64,000 bases of DNA from Auanema rhodensis (lineage: Eukaryota > Nematoda > Chromadorea > Rhabditida > Rhabditidae). Made by a program: the position numbers and the translations under genes. Positions 14,601 to 28,682 of the stretch are shown one piece after another. Location of the stretch: the NCBI GenBank assembly GCA_964057225.1, contig CAXKVF010000088.1, positions 124,001 through 188,000 of the forward strand, written 5' to 3'. Below the pieces are notes generated by a model, which did no database searches, was not told where the DNA came from, and was given only the letters and a program-made list of their open reading frames with translations. The first letter of the stretch is position 1, and each line of letters begins with the position of its first letter.

Positions 14601-17600
14601 CATGGGGAATCTAATTTTGAAAACCGCATCTCTTTATCTTTCACGTGAAGCGAGTTACATACCAAGTGCACATCACGTGTACATTTAATTAGCATAAATT
14701 AAAGTTCACGTAAATTTCAAAGTCATGGTTACCATGAACCAATATCAATAAAAATTTGTTTTTAGACTAATATGGACATGGGGAATCTAATTTTGAAAAC
14801 CGCATCTCTTTATCTTTCACGTGAAGCGAGTTACATACCAAGTGCACATCACGTGTACATTTAATTAGCATAAATTAAAGTTCACGTAAATTTCAAAGTC
14901 ATGGTTACCATGAAGCAATATCAATAAAAATTTGTTTTTAGACTAATATGGACATGGGGAATCTAATTTTGAAAACCGCATCTCTTTATCTTTCACGTGA
15001 AGCGAGTTACATACCAAGTGCACATCACGTGTACATTTAATTAGCATAAATTAAAGTTCACGTAAATTTCAAAGTCATGGTTACCATGAACCAATATCAA
15101 TAAAAATTTGTTTTTAGACTAATATGGACATGGGGAATCTAATTTTGAAAACCGCATCTCTTTATCTTTCACGTGAAGCGAGTTACATACCAAGTGCACA
15201 TCACGTGTACATTTAATTAGCATAAATTAAAGTTCACGTAAAATTCAAAGTCATGGTTACCATGCACCAATATCAATAAAAATTTGTTTTTAGACTAATA
15301 TGGACATGGGGAATCTAATTTTGAAAACCGCATCTCTTTATCTTTTACGTGAAGCGAGTTACATACCAAGTGCACATCACGTGTACATTTAATTAGCATA
15401 AATTAAAGTTCACGTAAATTTCAAAGTCATGGTTACCATGAACCAATATCAATAAAAATTTGTTTTTAGACTAATATGGACATGGGGAATCTAATTGTGA
15501 AAACCGCATCTCTTTATCTTTCACGTGAAGCGAGTTACATACCAAGTGCACATCACGTGTACATTTAATTAGCATAAATTAAAGTTCACGTAAATTTCAA
15601 AGTCATGGTTACCATGAACCAATATCAATAAAAATTTGTTTTTAGACTAATATGGACATGGGGAATCTAATTTTGAAAACCGCATCTCTTTATCTTTCAC
15701 GTGAAGCGAGTTACATACCAAGTGCACATCACGTGTACATTTAATCAGCATAAATTAAAGTTCACGTAAATTTCAAAGTCATGGTTACCATGCACCAATA
15801 TCAATAAAAATTTGTTTTTAGACTAATATGGACATGGGGAATCTAATTTTGAAAACCGCATCTCTTTATCTTTCACGTGAAGCGAGTTACATACCAAGTG
15901 CACATCACGTGTACATTTAATTAGCATAAATTAAAGTTCACGTAAATTTCAAAGTCATGGTTACCATGAACCAATATCATTAAAAATTTGTTTTTAGACT
16001 AATATGGACATGGGGAATCTAATTTTGAAAACCGCATCTCTTTATCTTTCACGTGAAGCGAGTTACATACCAAGTGCACATCACGTGTACATTTAATTAG
16101 CATAAATTAAAGTTCACGTAAATTTCAAAGTCATGGTTACCATGCACCAATATCAATAAAAATTTGTTTTTAGACTAATATGGACATGGGGGATCTAATT
16201 TTGAAAACCGCATCTCTTTATCTTTCACGTGAAGCGAGTTACATACCAAGTGCACATCACGTGTACATTTAATTAGCATAAATTAAAGTTCACGTAAATT
16301 TCAAAGTCATGGTTACCATGCACCAATATCAATAAAAATTTGTTTTTAGACTAATATGGACATGGGGAATCTAATTTTGAAAACCGCATCTCTTTATCTT
16401 TTACGTGAAGCGAGTTACATACCAAGTGCACATCACGTGTACATTTAATTAGCATAAATTAAAGTTCACGTAAATTTCAAAGTCATGGTTACCATGAACC
16501 AATATCAATAAAAATTTGTTTTTAGACTAATATGGACATGGGGAATCTAATTTTGAAAACCGCATCTCTTTATCTTTCACGTGAAGCGAGTTACATACCA
16601 AGTGCACATCACGTGTACATTTAATCAGCATAAATTAAAGTTCACGTAAATTTCAAAGTCATGGTTACCATGCACCAATATCAATAAAAATTTGTTTTTA
16701 GACTAATATGGACATGGGGAATCTAATTTTGAAAACCGCATCTCTTTATCTTTCACGTGAAGCGAGTTACATACCAAGTGCACATCACGTGTACATTTAA
16801 TCAGCATAAATTAAAGTTCACGTAAATTTCAAAGTCATGGTTACCATGCACCAATATCAATAAAAATTTGTTTTTAGACTAATATGGACATGGGGAATCT
16901 AATTTTGAAAACCGCATCTCTTTATCTTTCACGTGAAGCGAGTTACATACCAAGTGCACATCACGTGTACATTTAATTAGCATAAATTAAAGTTCACGTA
17001 AATTTCAAAGTCATGGTTACCATGCACCAATATCAATAAAAATTTGTTTTTAGACTAATATGGACATGGGGAATCTAATTTTGAAAACCGCATCTCTTTA
17101 TCTTTTACGTGAAGCGAGTTACATACCGAGTGCACATCACGTGTACATTTAATTAGCATAAATTAAAGTTCACGTAAATTTCAAAGTCATGGTTACCATG
17201 AACCAATATCAATAAAAATTTGTTTTTAGACTAATATGGACATGGGGAATCTAATTTTGAAAACCGCATCTCTTTATCTTTCACGTGAAGCGAGTTACAT
17301 ACCAAGTGCACATCACGTGTACATTTAATCAGCATAAATTAAAGTTCACGTAAATTTCAAAGTCATGGTTACCATGCACCAATATCAATAAAAATTTGTT
17401 TTTAGACTAATATGGACATGGGGAATCTAATTTTGAAAACCGCATCTCTTTATCTTCCACGTGAAGCGAGTTACATACCAAGTGCACATCACGTGTACAT
17501 TTAATCAGCATAAATTAAAGTTCACGTAAATTTCAAAGTCATGGTTACCATGCACCAATATCAATAAAAATTTGTTTTTAGACTAATATGGACATGGGGA

Positions 17601-20600
17601 ATCTAATTTTGAAAACCGCATCTCTTTATCTTTCACGTGAAGCGAGTTACATACCAAGTGCACATCACGTGTACATTTAATTAGCATAAATTAAAGTTCA
17701 CGTAAATTTCAAAGTCATGGTTACCATGCACCAATATCAATAAAAATTTGTTTTTAGACTAATATGGACATGGGGAATCTAATTTTGAAAACCGCATCTC
17801 TTTATCTTTCACGTGAAGCGAGTTACATACCAAGTGCACATCACGTGTACATTTAATTAGCATAAATTAAAGTTCACGTAAATTTCAAAGTCATGGTTAC
17901 CATGCACCAATATCAATAAAAATTTGTTTTTAGACTAATATGGACATGGGGAATCTAATTTTGAAAACCGCATCTCTTTATCTTTTACGTGAAGCGAGTT
18001 ACATACCAAGTGCACATCACGTGTACATTTAATTAGCATAAATTAAAGTTCACGTAAATTTCAAAGTCATGGTTACCATGAACCAATATCAATAAAAATT
18101 TGTTTTTAGACTAATATGGACATGGGGAATCTAATTTTGAAAACCGCATCTCTTTATCTTTCACGTGAAGCGAGTTACATACCAAGTGCACATCACGTGT
18201 ACATTTAATTAGCATAAATTAAAGTTCACGTAAATTTCAAAGTCATGGTTACCATGCACCAATATCAATAAAAATTTGTTTTTAGACTAATATGGACATG
18301 GGGAATCTAATTTTGAAAACCGCATCTCTTTATCTTTCACGTGAAGCGAGTTACATACCAAGTGCACATCACGTGTACATTTAATTAGCATAAATTAAAG
18401 TTCACGTAAATTTCAAAGTCATGGTTACCATGAAGCAATATCAATAAAAATTTGTTTTTAGACTAATATGGACATGGGGAATCTAATTTTGAAAACCGCA
18501 TCTCTTTATCTTTCACGTGAAGCGAGTTACATACCAAGTGCACATCACGTGTACATTTAATTAGCATAAATTAAAGTTCACGTAAATTTCAAAGTCATGG
18601 TTACCATGCACCAATATCAATAAAAATTTGTTTTTAGACTAATATGGACATGGGGGGTCTAATTTTGAAAACCGCATCTCTTTATCTTTTACGTGAAGCG
18701 AGTTACATACCAAGTGCACATCACGTGTACATTTAATTAGCATAAATTAAAGTTCACGTAAATTTCAAAGTCATGGTTACCATGAACCAATATCAATAAA
18801 AATTTGTTTTTAGACTAATATGGACATGGGGAATCTAATTTTGAAAACCGCATCTCTTTATCTTTCACGTGAAGCGAGTTACATACCAAGTGCACATCAC
18901 GTGTACATTTAATTAGCATAAATTAAAGTTCACGTAAATTTCAAAGTCATGGTTACCATGCACCAATATCAATAAAAATTTGTTTTTAGACTAATATGGA
19001 CATGGGGAATCTAATTTTGAAAATCGCATCTCTTTATCTTTCACGTGAAGCGAGTTACATACCAAGTGCACATCACGTGTACATTTAATTAGCATAAATT
19101 AAAGTTCACGTAAATTTCAAAGTCATGGTTACCATGCACCAATATCAATAAAAATTTGTTTTTAGACTAATATGGACATGGGGAATCTAATTTTGAAAAC
19201 CGCATCTCTTTATCTTTCACGTGAAGCGAGTTACATACCAAGTGCACATCACGTGTACATTTAATTAGCATAAATTAAAGTTCACATAAATTTCAAAGTC
19301 ATGGTTACCATGCACCAATATCAATAAAAATTTGTTTTTAGACTAATATGGACATGGGGAATCTAATTTTGAAAACCGCATCTCTTTATCTTTCACGTGA
19401 AGCGAGTTACATACCGAGTGCACATCACGTGTACATTTAATTAGCATAAATTAAAGTTCACGTAAATTTCAAAGTCATGGTTACCATGAACCAATATCAA
19501 TAAAAATTTGTTTTTAGACTAATATGGACATGGGGAATCTAATTTTGAAAACCGCATCTCTTTATCTTTCATGTGAAGCGAGTTACATACCAAGTGCACA
19601 TCACGTGTACATTTAATTAGCATAAATTAAAGTTCACGTAAATTTCAAAGTCATGGTTACCATGAAGCAATATCAATAAAAATTTGTTTTTAGACTAATA
19701 TGGACATGGGGAATCTAATTTTGAAAACCGCATCTCTTTATCTTTCACGTGAAGCGAGTTACATACCAAGTGCACATCACGTGTACATTTAATTAGCATA
19801 AATTAAAGTTTACGTAAATTTCAAAGTCATGGTTACCATGAACCAATATCAATAAAAATTTGTTTTTAGACTAATATGGACATGGGGAATCTAATTTTGA
19901 AAACCGCATCTCTTTATCTTTCACGTGAAGCGAGTTACATACCAAGTGCACATCACGTGTACATTTAATTAGCATAAATTAAAGTTCACGTAAAATTCAA
20001 AGTCATGGTTACCATGCACTAATATCAATAAAAATTTGTTTTTAGACTAATATGGACATGGGGAATCTAATTTTGAAAACCGCATCTCTTTATCTTTTAC
20101 GTGAAGCGAGTTACATACCAAGTGCACATCACGTGTACATTTAATTAGCATAAATTAAAGTTCACGTAAATTTCAAAGTCATGGTTACCATGAACCAATA
20201 TCAATAAAAATTTGTTTTTAGACTAATATGGACATGGGGAATCTAATTTTGAAAACCGCATCTCTTTATCTTTCACGTGAAGCGAGTTACATACCAAGTG
20301 CACATCACGTGTACATTTAATTAGCATAAATTAAAGTTCACGTAAATTTCAAAGTCATGGTTACCATGAACCAATATCAATAAAAATTTGTTTTTAGACT
20401 AATATGGACATGGGGAATCTAATTTTGAAAACCGCATCTCTTTATCTTTCACGTGAAGCGAGTTACATACCAAGTGCACATCACGTGTACATTTAATTAG
20501 CATAAATTAAAGTTCACGTAAATTTCAAAGTCATGGTTACCATGCACCAATATCAATAAAAATTTGTTTTTAGACTAATATGGACATGGGGGATCTAATT

Positions 20601-23600
20601 TTGAAAACCGCATCTCTTTATCTTTCACGTGAAGCGAGTTACATACCAAGTGCACATCACGTGTACATTTAATTAGCATAAATTAAAGTTCACGTAAATT
20701 TCAAAGTCATGGTTACCATGAACCAATATCAATAAAAATTTGTTTTTAGACTAATATGGACATGGGGAATCTAATTTTGAAAACCGCATCTCTTTATCTT
20801 TCACGTGAAGCGAGTTACATACCAAGTGCACATCACGTGTACATTTAATTAGCATAAATTAAAGTTCACGTAAATTCCAAAGTCATGGTTACCATGCACC
20901 AATATCAATAAAAATTCGTTTTTAGACTAATATGGACATGGGGAATCTAATTTTGAAAACCGCATCTCTTTATCTTTCACGTGAAGCGAGTTACATACCA
21001 AGTGCACATCACGTGTACATTTAATTAGCATAAATTAAAGTTCACGTAAATTTCAAAGTCATGGTTACCATGCACCAATATCAATAAAAATTTGTTTTTA
21101 GACTAATATGGACATGGGGAATCTAATTTTGAAAACCGCATCTCTTTATCTTTCACGTGAAGCGAGTTACATACCAAGTGCACATCACGTGTACATTTAA
21201 TTAGCATAAATTAAAGTTCACGTAAATTTCAAAGTCATGGTTACCATGCACCAATATCAATAAAAATTTGTTTTTAGACCAATATGGACATGGGGAATCT
21301 AATTTTGAAAACCGCATCTCTTTATCTTTCACGTGAAGCGAGTTACATACCAAGTGCACATCACGTGTACATTTAATTAGCATAAATTAAAGTTCACGTA
21401 AATTTCAAAGTCATGGTTACCATGAAGCAATATCAATAAAAATTTGTTTTTAGACTAATATGGACATGGGGAATCTAATTTTGAAAACCGCATCTCTTTA
21501 TCTTTCACGTGAAGCGAGTTACATACCAAGTGCACATCACGTGTACATTTAATTAGCATAAATTAAAGTTCACGTAAATTTCAAAGTCATGGTTACCATG
21601 CACCAATATCAATAAAAATTTGTTTTTAGACTAATATGGACATGGGGGATCTAATTTTGAAAACCGCATCTCTTTATCTTTTACGTGAAGCGAGTTACAT
21701 ACCAAGTGCACATCACGTGTACATTTAATTAGCATAAATTAAAGTTCACGTAAATTTCAAAGTCATGGTTACCATGAACCAATATCAATAAAAATTTGTT
21801 TTTAGACTAATATGGACATGGGGAATCTAATTTTGAAAACCGCATCTCTTTATCTTTCACGTGAAGCGAGTTACATACCAAGTGCACATCACGTGTACAT
21901 TTAATTAGCATAAATTAAAGTTCACGTAAATTTCAAAGTCATGGTTACCATGCACCAATATCAATAAAAATTTGTTTTTAGACTAATATGGACATGGGGA
22001 ATCTAATTTTGTAAACCGCATCTCTTTATCTTTCACGTGAAGCGAGTTACATACCAAGTGCACATCACGTGTACATTTAATTAGCATAAATTAAAGTTCA
22101 CGTAAATTTCAAAGTCATGGTTACCATGCACCAATATCAATAAAAATTGGTTTTTAGACTAATATGGACATGGGGAATCTAATTTTGAAAACCGCATCTC
22201 TTTATCTTTCACGTGAAGCGAGTTACATACCAAGTGCACATCACGTGTACATTTAATTAGCATAAATTAAAGTTCACGTAAATTTCAAAGTCATGGTTAC
22301 CATGCACCAATATCAATAAAAATTTGTTTTTAGACTAATATGGACATGGGGAATCTAATTTTGAAAACCGCATCTCTTTATCTTTCACGTGAAGCGAGTT
22401 ACATACCAAGTGCACATCACGTGTACATTTAATTAGCATAAATTAAAGTTCACGTAAATTTCAAAGTCATGGTTACCATGCACCAATATCAATAAAAATT
22501 TGTTTTTAGACTAATATGGACATGGGGAATCTAATTTTGTAAACCGCATCTCTTTATCTTTCACGTGAAGCGAGTTACATACCAAGTGCACATCACGTGT
22601 ACATTTAATTAGCATAAATTAAAGTTCACGTAAATTTCAAAGTCATGGTTACCATGCACCAATATCAATAAAAATTGGTTTTTAGACTAATATGGACATG
22701 GGGAATCTAATTTTGAAAACCGCATCTCTTTATCTTTCACGTGAAGCGAGTTACATACCAAGTGCACATCACGTGTACATTTAATTAGCATAAATTAAAG
22801 TTCACGTAAATTTCAAAGTCATGGTTACCATGCACCAATATCAATAAAAATTTGTTTTTAGACTAATATGGACATGGGGAATCTAATTTTGAAAACCGCA
22901 TCTCTTTATCTTTCACGTGAAGCGAGTTACATACCAAGTGCACATCACGTGTACATTTAATTAGCATAAATTAAAGTTCACGTAAATTTCAAAGTCATGG
23001 TTACCATGAACCAATATCAATAAAAATTTGTTTTTAGACTAATATGGACATGGGGAATCTAATTTTGAAAACCGCATCTCTTTATCTTTCACGTGAAGCG
23101 AGTTACATACCAAGTGCACATCACGTGTACATTTAATTAGCATAAATTAAAGTTCACGTAAATTTCAAAGTCATGGTTACCATGAACCAATATCAATAAA
23201 AATTTGTTTTTAGACTAATATGGACATGGGGAATCTAATTTTGAAAACCGCATCTCTTTATCTTTCACGTGAAGCGAGTTACATACCAAGTGCACATCAC
23301 GTGTACATTTAATTAGCATAAATTAAAGTTCACGTAAATTCCAAAGTCATGGTTACCATGCACCAATATCAATAAAAATTCGTTTTTAGACTAATATGGA
23401 CATGGGGAATCTAATTTTGAAAACCGCATCTCTTTATCTTTCACGTGAAGCGAGTTACATACCAAGTGCACATCACGTGTACATTTAATTAGCATAAATT
23501 AAAGTTCACGTAAATTTCAAAGTCATGGTTACCATGCACCAATATCAATAAAAATTTGTTTTTAGACTAATATGGACATGGGGAATCTAATTTTGAAAAC

Positions 23601-26600
23601 CGCATCTCTTTATCTTTCACGTGAAGCGAGTTACATACCAAGTGCACATCACGTGTACATTTAATTAGCATAAATTAAAGTTCACGTAAATTTCAAAGTC
23701 ATGGTTACCATGAACCAATATCAATAAAAATTTGTTTTTAGACTAATATGGACATGGGGAATCTAATTTTGAAAACCGCATCTCTTTATCTTTCACGTGA
23801 AGCGAGTTACATACCAAGTGCACATCACGTGTACATTTAATTAGCATAAATTAAAGTTCACGAAAATTTCAAAGTCGTGGTTACCATGCACCAATATCAA
23901 TAAAAATTCGTTTTTAGACTAATATGGACATGGGGAATCTAATTTTGAAAACCGCATCTCTTTATCTTTCACGTGAAGCGAGTTACATACCAAGTGCACA
24001 TCACGTGTACATTTAATTAGCATAAATTAAAGTTCACGTAAATTTCAAAGTCATGGTTACCATGAACCAATATCAATAAAAATTTGTTTTTAGACTAATA
24101 TGGACATGGGGAATCTAATTTTGAAAACCGCATCTCTTTATCTTTCACGTGAAGCGAGTTACATACCAAGTGCACATCACGTGTACATTTAATTAGCATA
24201 AATTAAAGTTCACGTAAATTTCAAAGTCATGGTTACCATGAACCAATATCAATAAAAATTTGTTTTTAGACTAATATGGACATGGGGAATCTAATTTTGA
24301 AAACCCCATCTCTTTATCTTTCACGTGAAGCGAGTTACATACCAAGTGCACATCACGTATACATTTAATTAGCATAAATTAAAGTTCACATAAATTTCAA
24401 AGTCATGGTTACCATGCACCAATATCAATAAAAATTTGTTTTTAGACTAATATGGACATGGGGAATCTAATTTTGAAAACCGCATCTCTTCATCTTTCAC
24501 GTGAAGCGAGTTACATACCAAGTGCACATCACGTGTACATTTAATTAGCATAAATTAAAGTTCACGTAAATTTCAAAGTCATGGTTACCATGAACTAATA
24601 TCAATAAAAATTTGTTTTTAGACTAATATGGACATGGGGAATCTAATTTTGAAAACCGCATCTCTTTATCTTTCACGTGAAGCGAGTTACATACCAAGTG
24701 CACATCACGTGTACATTTAATTAGCATAAATTAAAGTTCACGTAAATTTCAAAGTCATGGTTACCATGAACCAATATCAATAAAAATTTGTTTTAAGACT
24801 TATATGGACATGGGGAATCTAATTTTGAAAACCGCATCTCTTTATCTTTCACGTGAAGCGAGTTACATACCAAGTGCACATCACGTGTACATTTAATTAG
24901 CATAAATTAAAGTTCACGTAAATTTCAAAGTCATGGTTACCATGAACCAATATCAATAAAAATTTGTTTTTAGACTAATATGGACATGGGGAATCTAATT
25001 TTGAAAACCGCATCTCTTTATCTTTCACGTGAAGCGAGTTACATACCAAGTGCACATCACGTGTACATTAAATTAGCATAAATTAAAGTTCACGTAAATT
25101 TCAAAGTCATGGTTACCATGAACCAATATCAATAAAAATTTGTTTTTAGACTAATATGGACATGGGGAATCTAATTTTGAAAACCGCATCTCTTTATCTT
25201 TCACGTGAAGCGAGTTACATACCAAGTGCACATCACGTGTACATTTAATTAGCATAAATTAAAGTTCACGTAAATTTCAAAGTCATGGTTACCATGCACC
25301 AATATCAATAAAAATTTGTTTTTAGACTAATATGGACATGGGGAATCTAATTTTGAAAACCGCATCTCTTTATCTTTCACGTGAAGCGAGTTACATACCA
25401 AGTGCACATCACGTGTACATTTAATTAGCATAAATTAAAGTTCACGTAAATTTCAAAGTCATGGTTACCATGAACCAATATCAATAAAAATTTGTTTTTA
25501 GACTAATATGGACATGGGGAATCTAATTTTGGAAACCGCATCTCTTTATCTTTCACGTGAAGCGAGTTACATACCAAGTGCACATCACGTATACATTTAA
25601 TTAGCATAAATTAAAGTTCACGTAAATTTCAAAGTCATGGTTACCATGAACCAATATCAATAAAAATTTGTTTTTAGACTAATATGGACATGGGGAATCT
25701 AATTTTGAAAACCCCATCTCTTTATCTTTCACGTGAAGCGAGTTACATACCAAGTGCACATCACGTATACATTTAATTAGCATAAATTAAAGTTCACGTA
25801 AATTTCAAAGTCATGGTTACCATGAACCAATATCAATAAAAATTTGTTTTTAGACTAATATGGACATGGGGAATCTAATTTTGAAAACCGCATCTCTTTA
25901 TCTTTCACGTGAAGCGAGTTACATACCAAGTGCACATCACGTGTACATTTAATTAGCATAAATTAAAGTTCACGTAAATTTCAAAGTCATGGTTACCATG
26001 AACCAATATCAATAAAAATTTGTTTTTAGACTAATATGGACATGGGGAATCTAATTTTGAAAACCGCATCTCTTTATCTTTCACGTGAAGCGAGTTACAT
26101 ACCAAGTGCACATCACGTGTACATTTAATTAGCATAAATTAAAGTTCACATAAATTTCAAAGTCATGGTTACCATGAACCAATATCAATAAAAATTTGTT
26201 TTTAGACTAATATGGACATGGGGAATCTAATTTTGAAAACCGCATCTCTTTATCTTTCACGTGAAGCGAGTTACATACCAAGTGCACATCACGTGTACAT
26301 TTAATTAGCATAAATTAAAGTTCACGTAAATTTCAAAGTCATGGTTACCATGCACCAATATCAATAAAAATTTGTTTTTAGACTAATATGGACATGGGGA
26401 ATCTAATTTTGAAAACCGCATCTCTTTATCTTTCACGTGAAGCGAGTTACATACCAAGTGCACATCACGTGTACATTTAATTAGCATAAATTAAAGTTCA
26501 CGTAAATTTCAAAGTCATGGTTACCATGAAGCAATATCAATAAAAATTTGTTTTTAGACTAATATGGACATGGGGAATCTAATTTTGAAAACCGCATCTC

Positions 26601-27098
26601 TTTATCTTTCACGTGAAGCGAGTTACATACCAAGTGCACATCACGTGTACATTAAATTAGCATAAATTAAAGTTCACGTAAATTTCAAAGTCATGGTTAC
26701 CATGCACCAATATCAATAAAAATTTGTTTTTAGACTAATATGGACATGGGGGATCTAATTTTGAAAACCGCATCTCTTTATCTTTTACGTGAAGCGAGTT
26801 ACATACCAAGTGCACATCACGTGTACATTTAATTAGCATAAATTAAAGTTCACGTAAATTTCAAAGTCATGGTTACCATGAACCAATATCAATAAAAATT
26901 TGTTTTTAGACTAATATGGACATGGGGAATCTAATTTTGAAAACCGCATCTCTTTATCTTTCACGTGAAGCGAGTTACATACCAAGTGCACATCACGTGT
27001 ACATTTAATTAGCATAAATTAAAGTTCACGTAAATTTCAAAGTCATGGTTACCATGCACCAATATCAATAAAAATTTGTTTTTAGACTAATATGGACA

Positions 27099-28682
27099 TG
27101 GGGAATCTAATTTTGTAAACCGCATCTCTTTATCTTTCACGTGAAGCGAGTTACATACCAAGTGCACATCACGTGTACATTTAATTAGCATAAATTAAAG
27201 TTCACGTAAATTTCAAAGTCATGGTTACCATGCACCAATATCAATAAAAATTGGTTTTTAGACTAATATGGACATGGGGAATCTAATTTTGAAAACCGCA
27301 TCTCTTTATCTTTCACGTGAAGCGAGTTACATACCAAGTGCACATCACGTGTACATTTAATTAGCATAAATTAAAGTTCACGTAAATTTCAAAGTCATGG
27401 TTACCATGCACCAATATCAATAAAAATTTGTTTTTAGACTAATATGGACATGGGGAATCTAATTTTGAAAACCGCATCTCTTTATCTTTCACGTGAAGCG
27501 AGTTACATACCAAGTGCACATCACGTGTACATTTAATTAGCATAAATTAAAGTTCACGTAAATTTCAAAGTCATGGTTACCATGAACCAATATCAATAAA
27601 AATTTGTTTTTAGACTAATATGGACATGGGGAATCTAATTTTGAAAACCGCATCTCTTTATCTTTCACGTGAAGCGAGTTACATACCAAGTGCACATCAC
27701 GTGTACATTTAATTAGCATAAATTAAAGTTCACGAAAATTTCAAAGTCGTGGTTACCATGCACCAATATCAATAAAAATTCGTTTTTAGACTAATATGGA
27801 CATGGGGAATCTAATTTTGAAAACCGCATCTCTTTATCTTTCACGTGAAGCGAGTTACATACCAAGTGCACATCACGTGTACATTTAATTAGCATAAATT
27901 AAAGTTCACGTAAATTTCAAAGTCATGGTTACCATGCACCAATATCAATAAAAATTTGTTTTTAGACTAATATGGACATGGGGAATCTAATTTTGTAAAC
28001 CGCATCTCTTTATCTTTCACGTGAAGCGAGTTACATACCAAGTGCACATCACGTGTACATTTAATTAGCATAAATTAAAGTTCACGTAAATTTCAAAGTC
28101 ATGGTTACCATGCACCAATATCAATAAAAATTGGTTTTTAGACTAATATGGACATGGGGAATCTAATTTTGAAAACCGCATCTCTTTATCTTTCACGTGA
28201 AGCGAGTTACATACCAAGTGCACATCACGTGTACATTTAATTAGCATAAATTAAAGTTCACGTAAATTTCAAAGTCATGGTTACCATGCACCAATATCAA
28301 TAAAAATTTGTTTTTAGACTAATATGGACATGGGGAATCTAATTTTGAAAACCGCATCTCTTTATCTTTCACGTGAAGCGAGTTACATACCAAGTGCACA
28401 TCACGTGTACATTTAATTAGCATAAATTAAAGTTCACGTAAATTTCAAAGTCATGGTTACCATGAACCAATATCAATAAAAATTTGTTTTTAGACTAATA
28501 TGGACATGGGGAATCTAATTTTGAAAACCGCATCTCTTTATCTTTCACGTGAAGCGAGTTACATACCAAGTGCACATCACGTGTACATTTAATTAGCATA
28601 AATTAAAGTTCACGAAAATTTCAAAGTCGTGGTTACCATGCACCAATATCAATAAAAATTCGTTTTTAGACTAATATGGACA
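27099..28682. repeat. Tandem 880-bp (5-monomer) higher-order duplication in the satellite
   Basis: A four-monomer pattern starting at 27099 recurs at 27979, 880 bp later. Each copy begins with a monomer carrying both TTTTGTAAACC and AAATTGGTTTTT. Two ordinary monomers follow (CACC, then AACC), then one carrying CACGAAAATTTC, AAGTCGTGG and AAATTCGTTTTT together. Such linked private variants show duplication of a multi-monomer block. A related TTTTGTAAACC/TTGGTT monomer also occurs at 21995 and 22523, spaced three monomers apart. Confidence 0.85.

Noticed and set aside
21201-21383. A 60-codon open frame on the minus strand inside the satellite
   Set aside because: It exists only because one monomer has a substitution (TTTTTAGACC) that removes a stop present in the other monomers; no conserved protein features.
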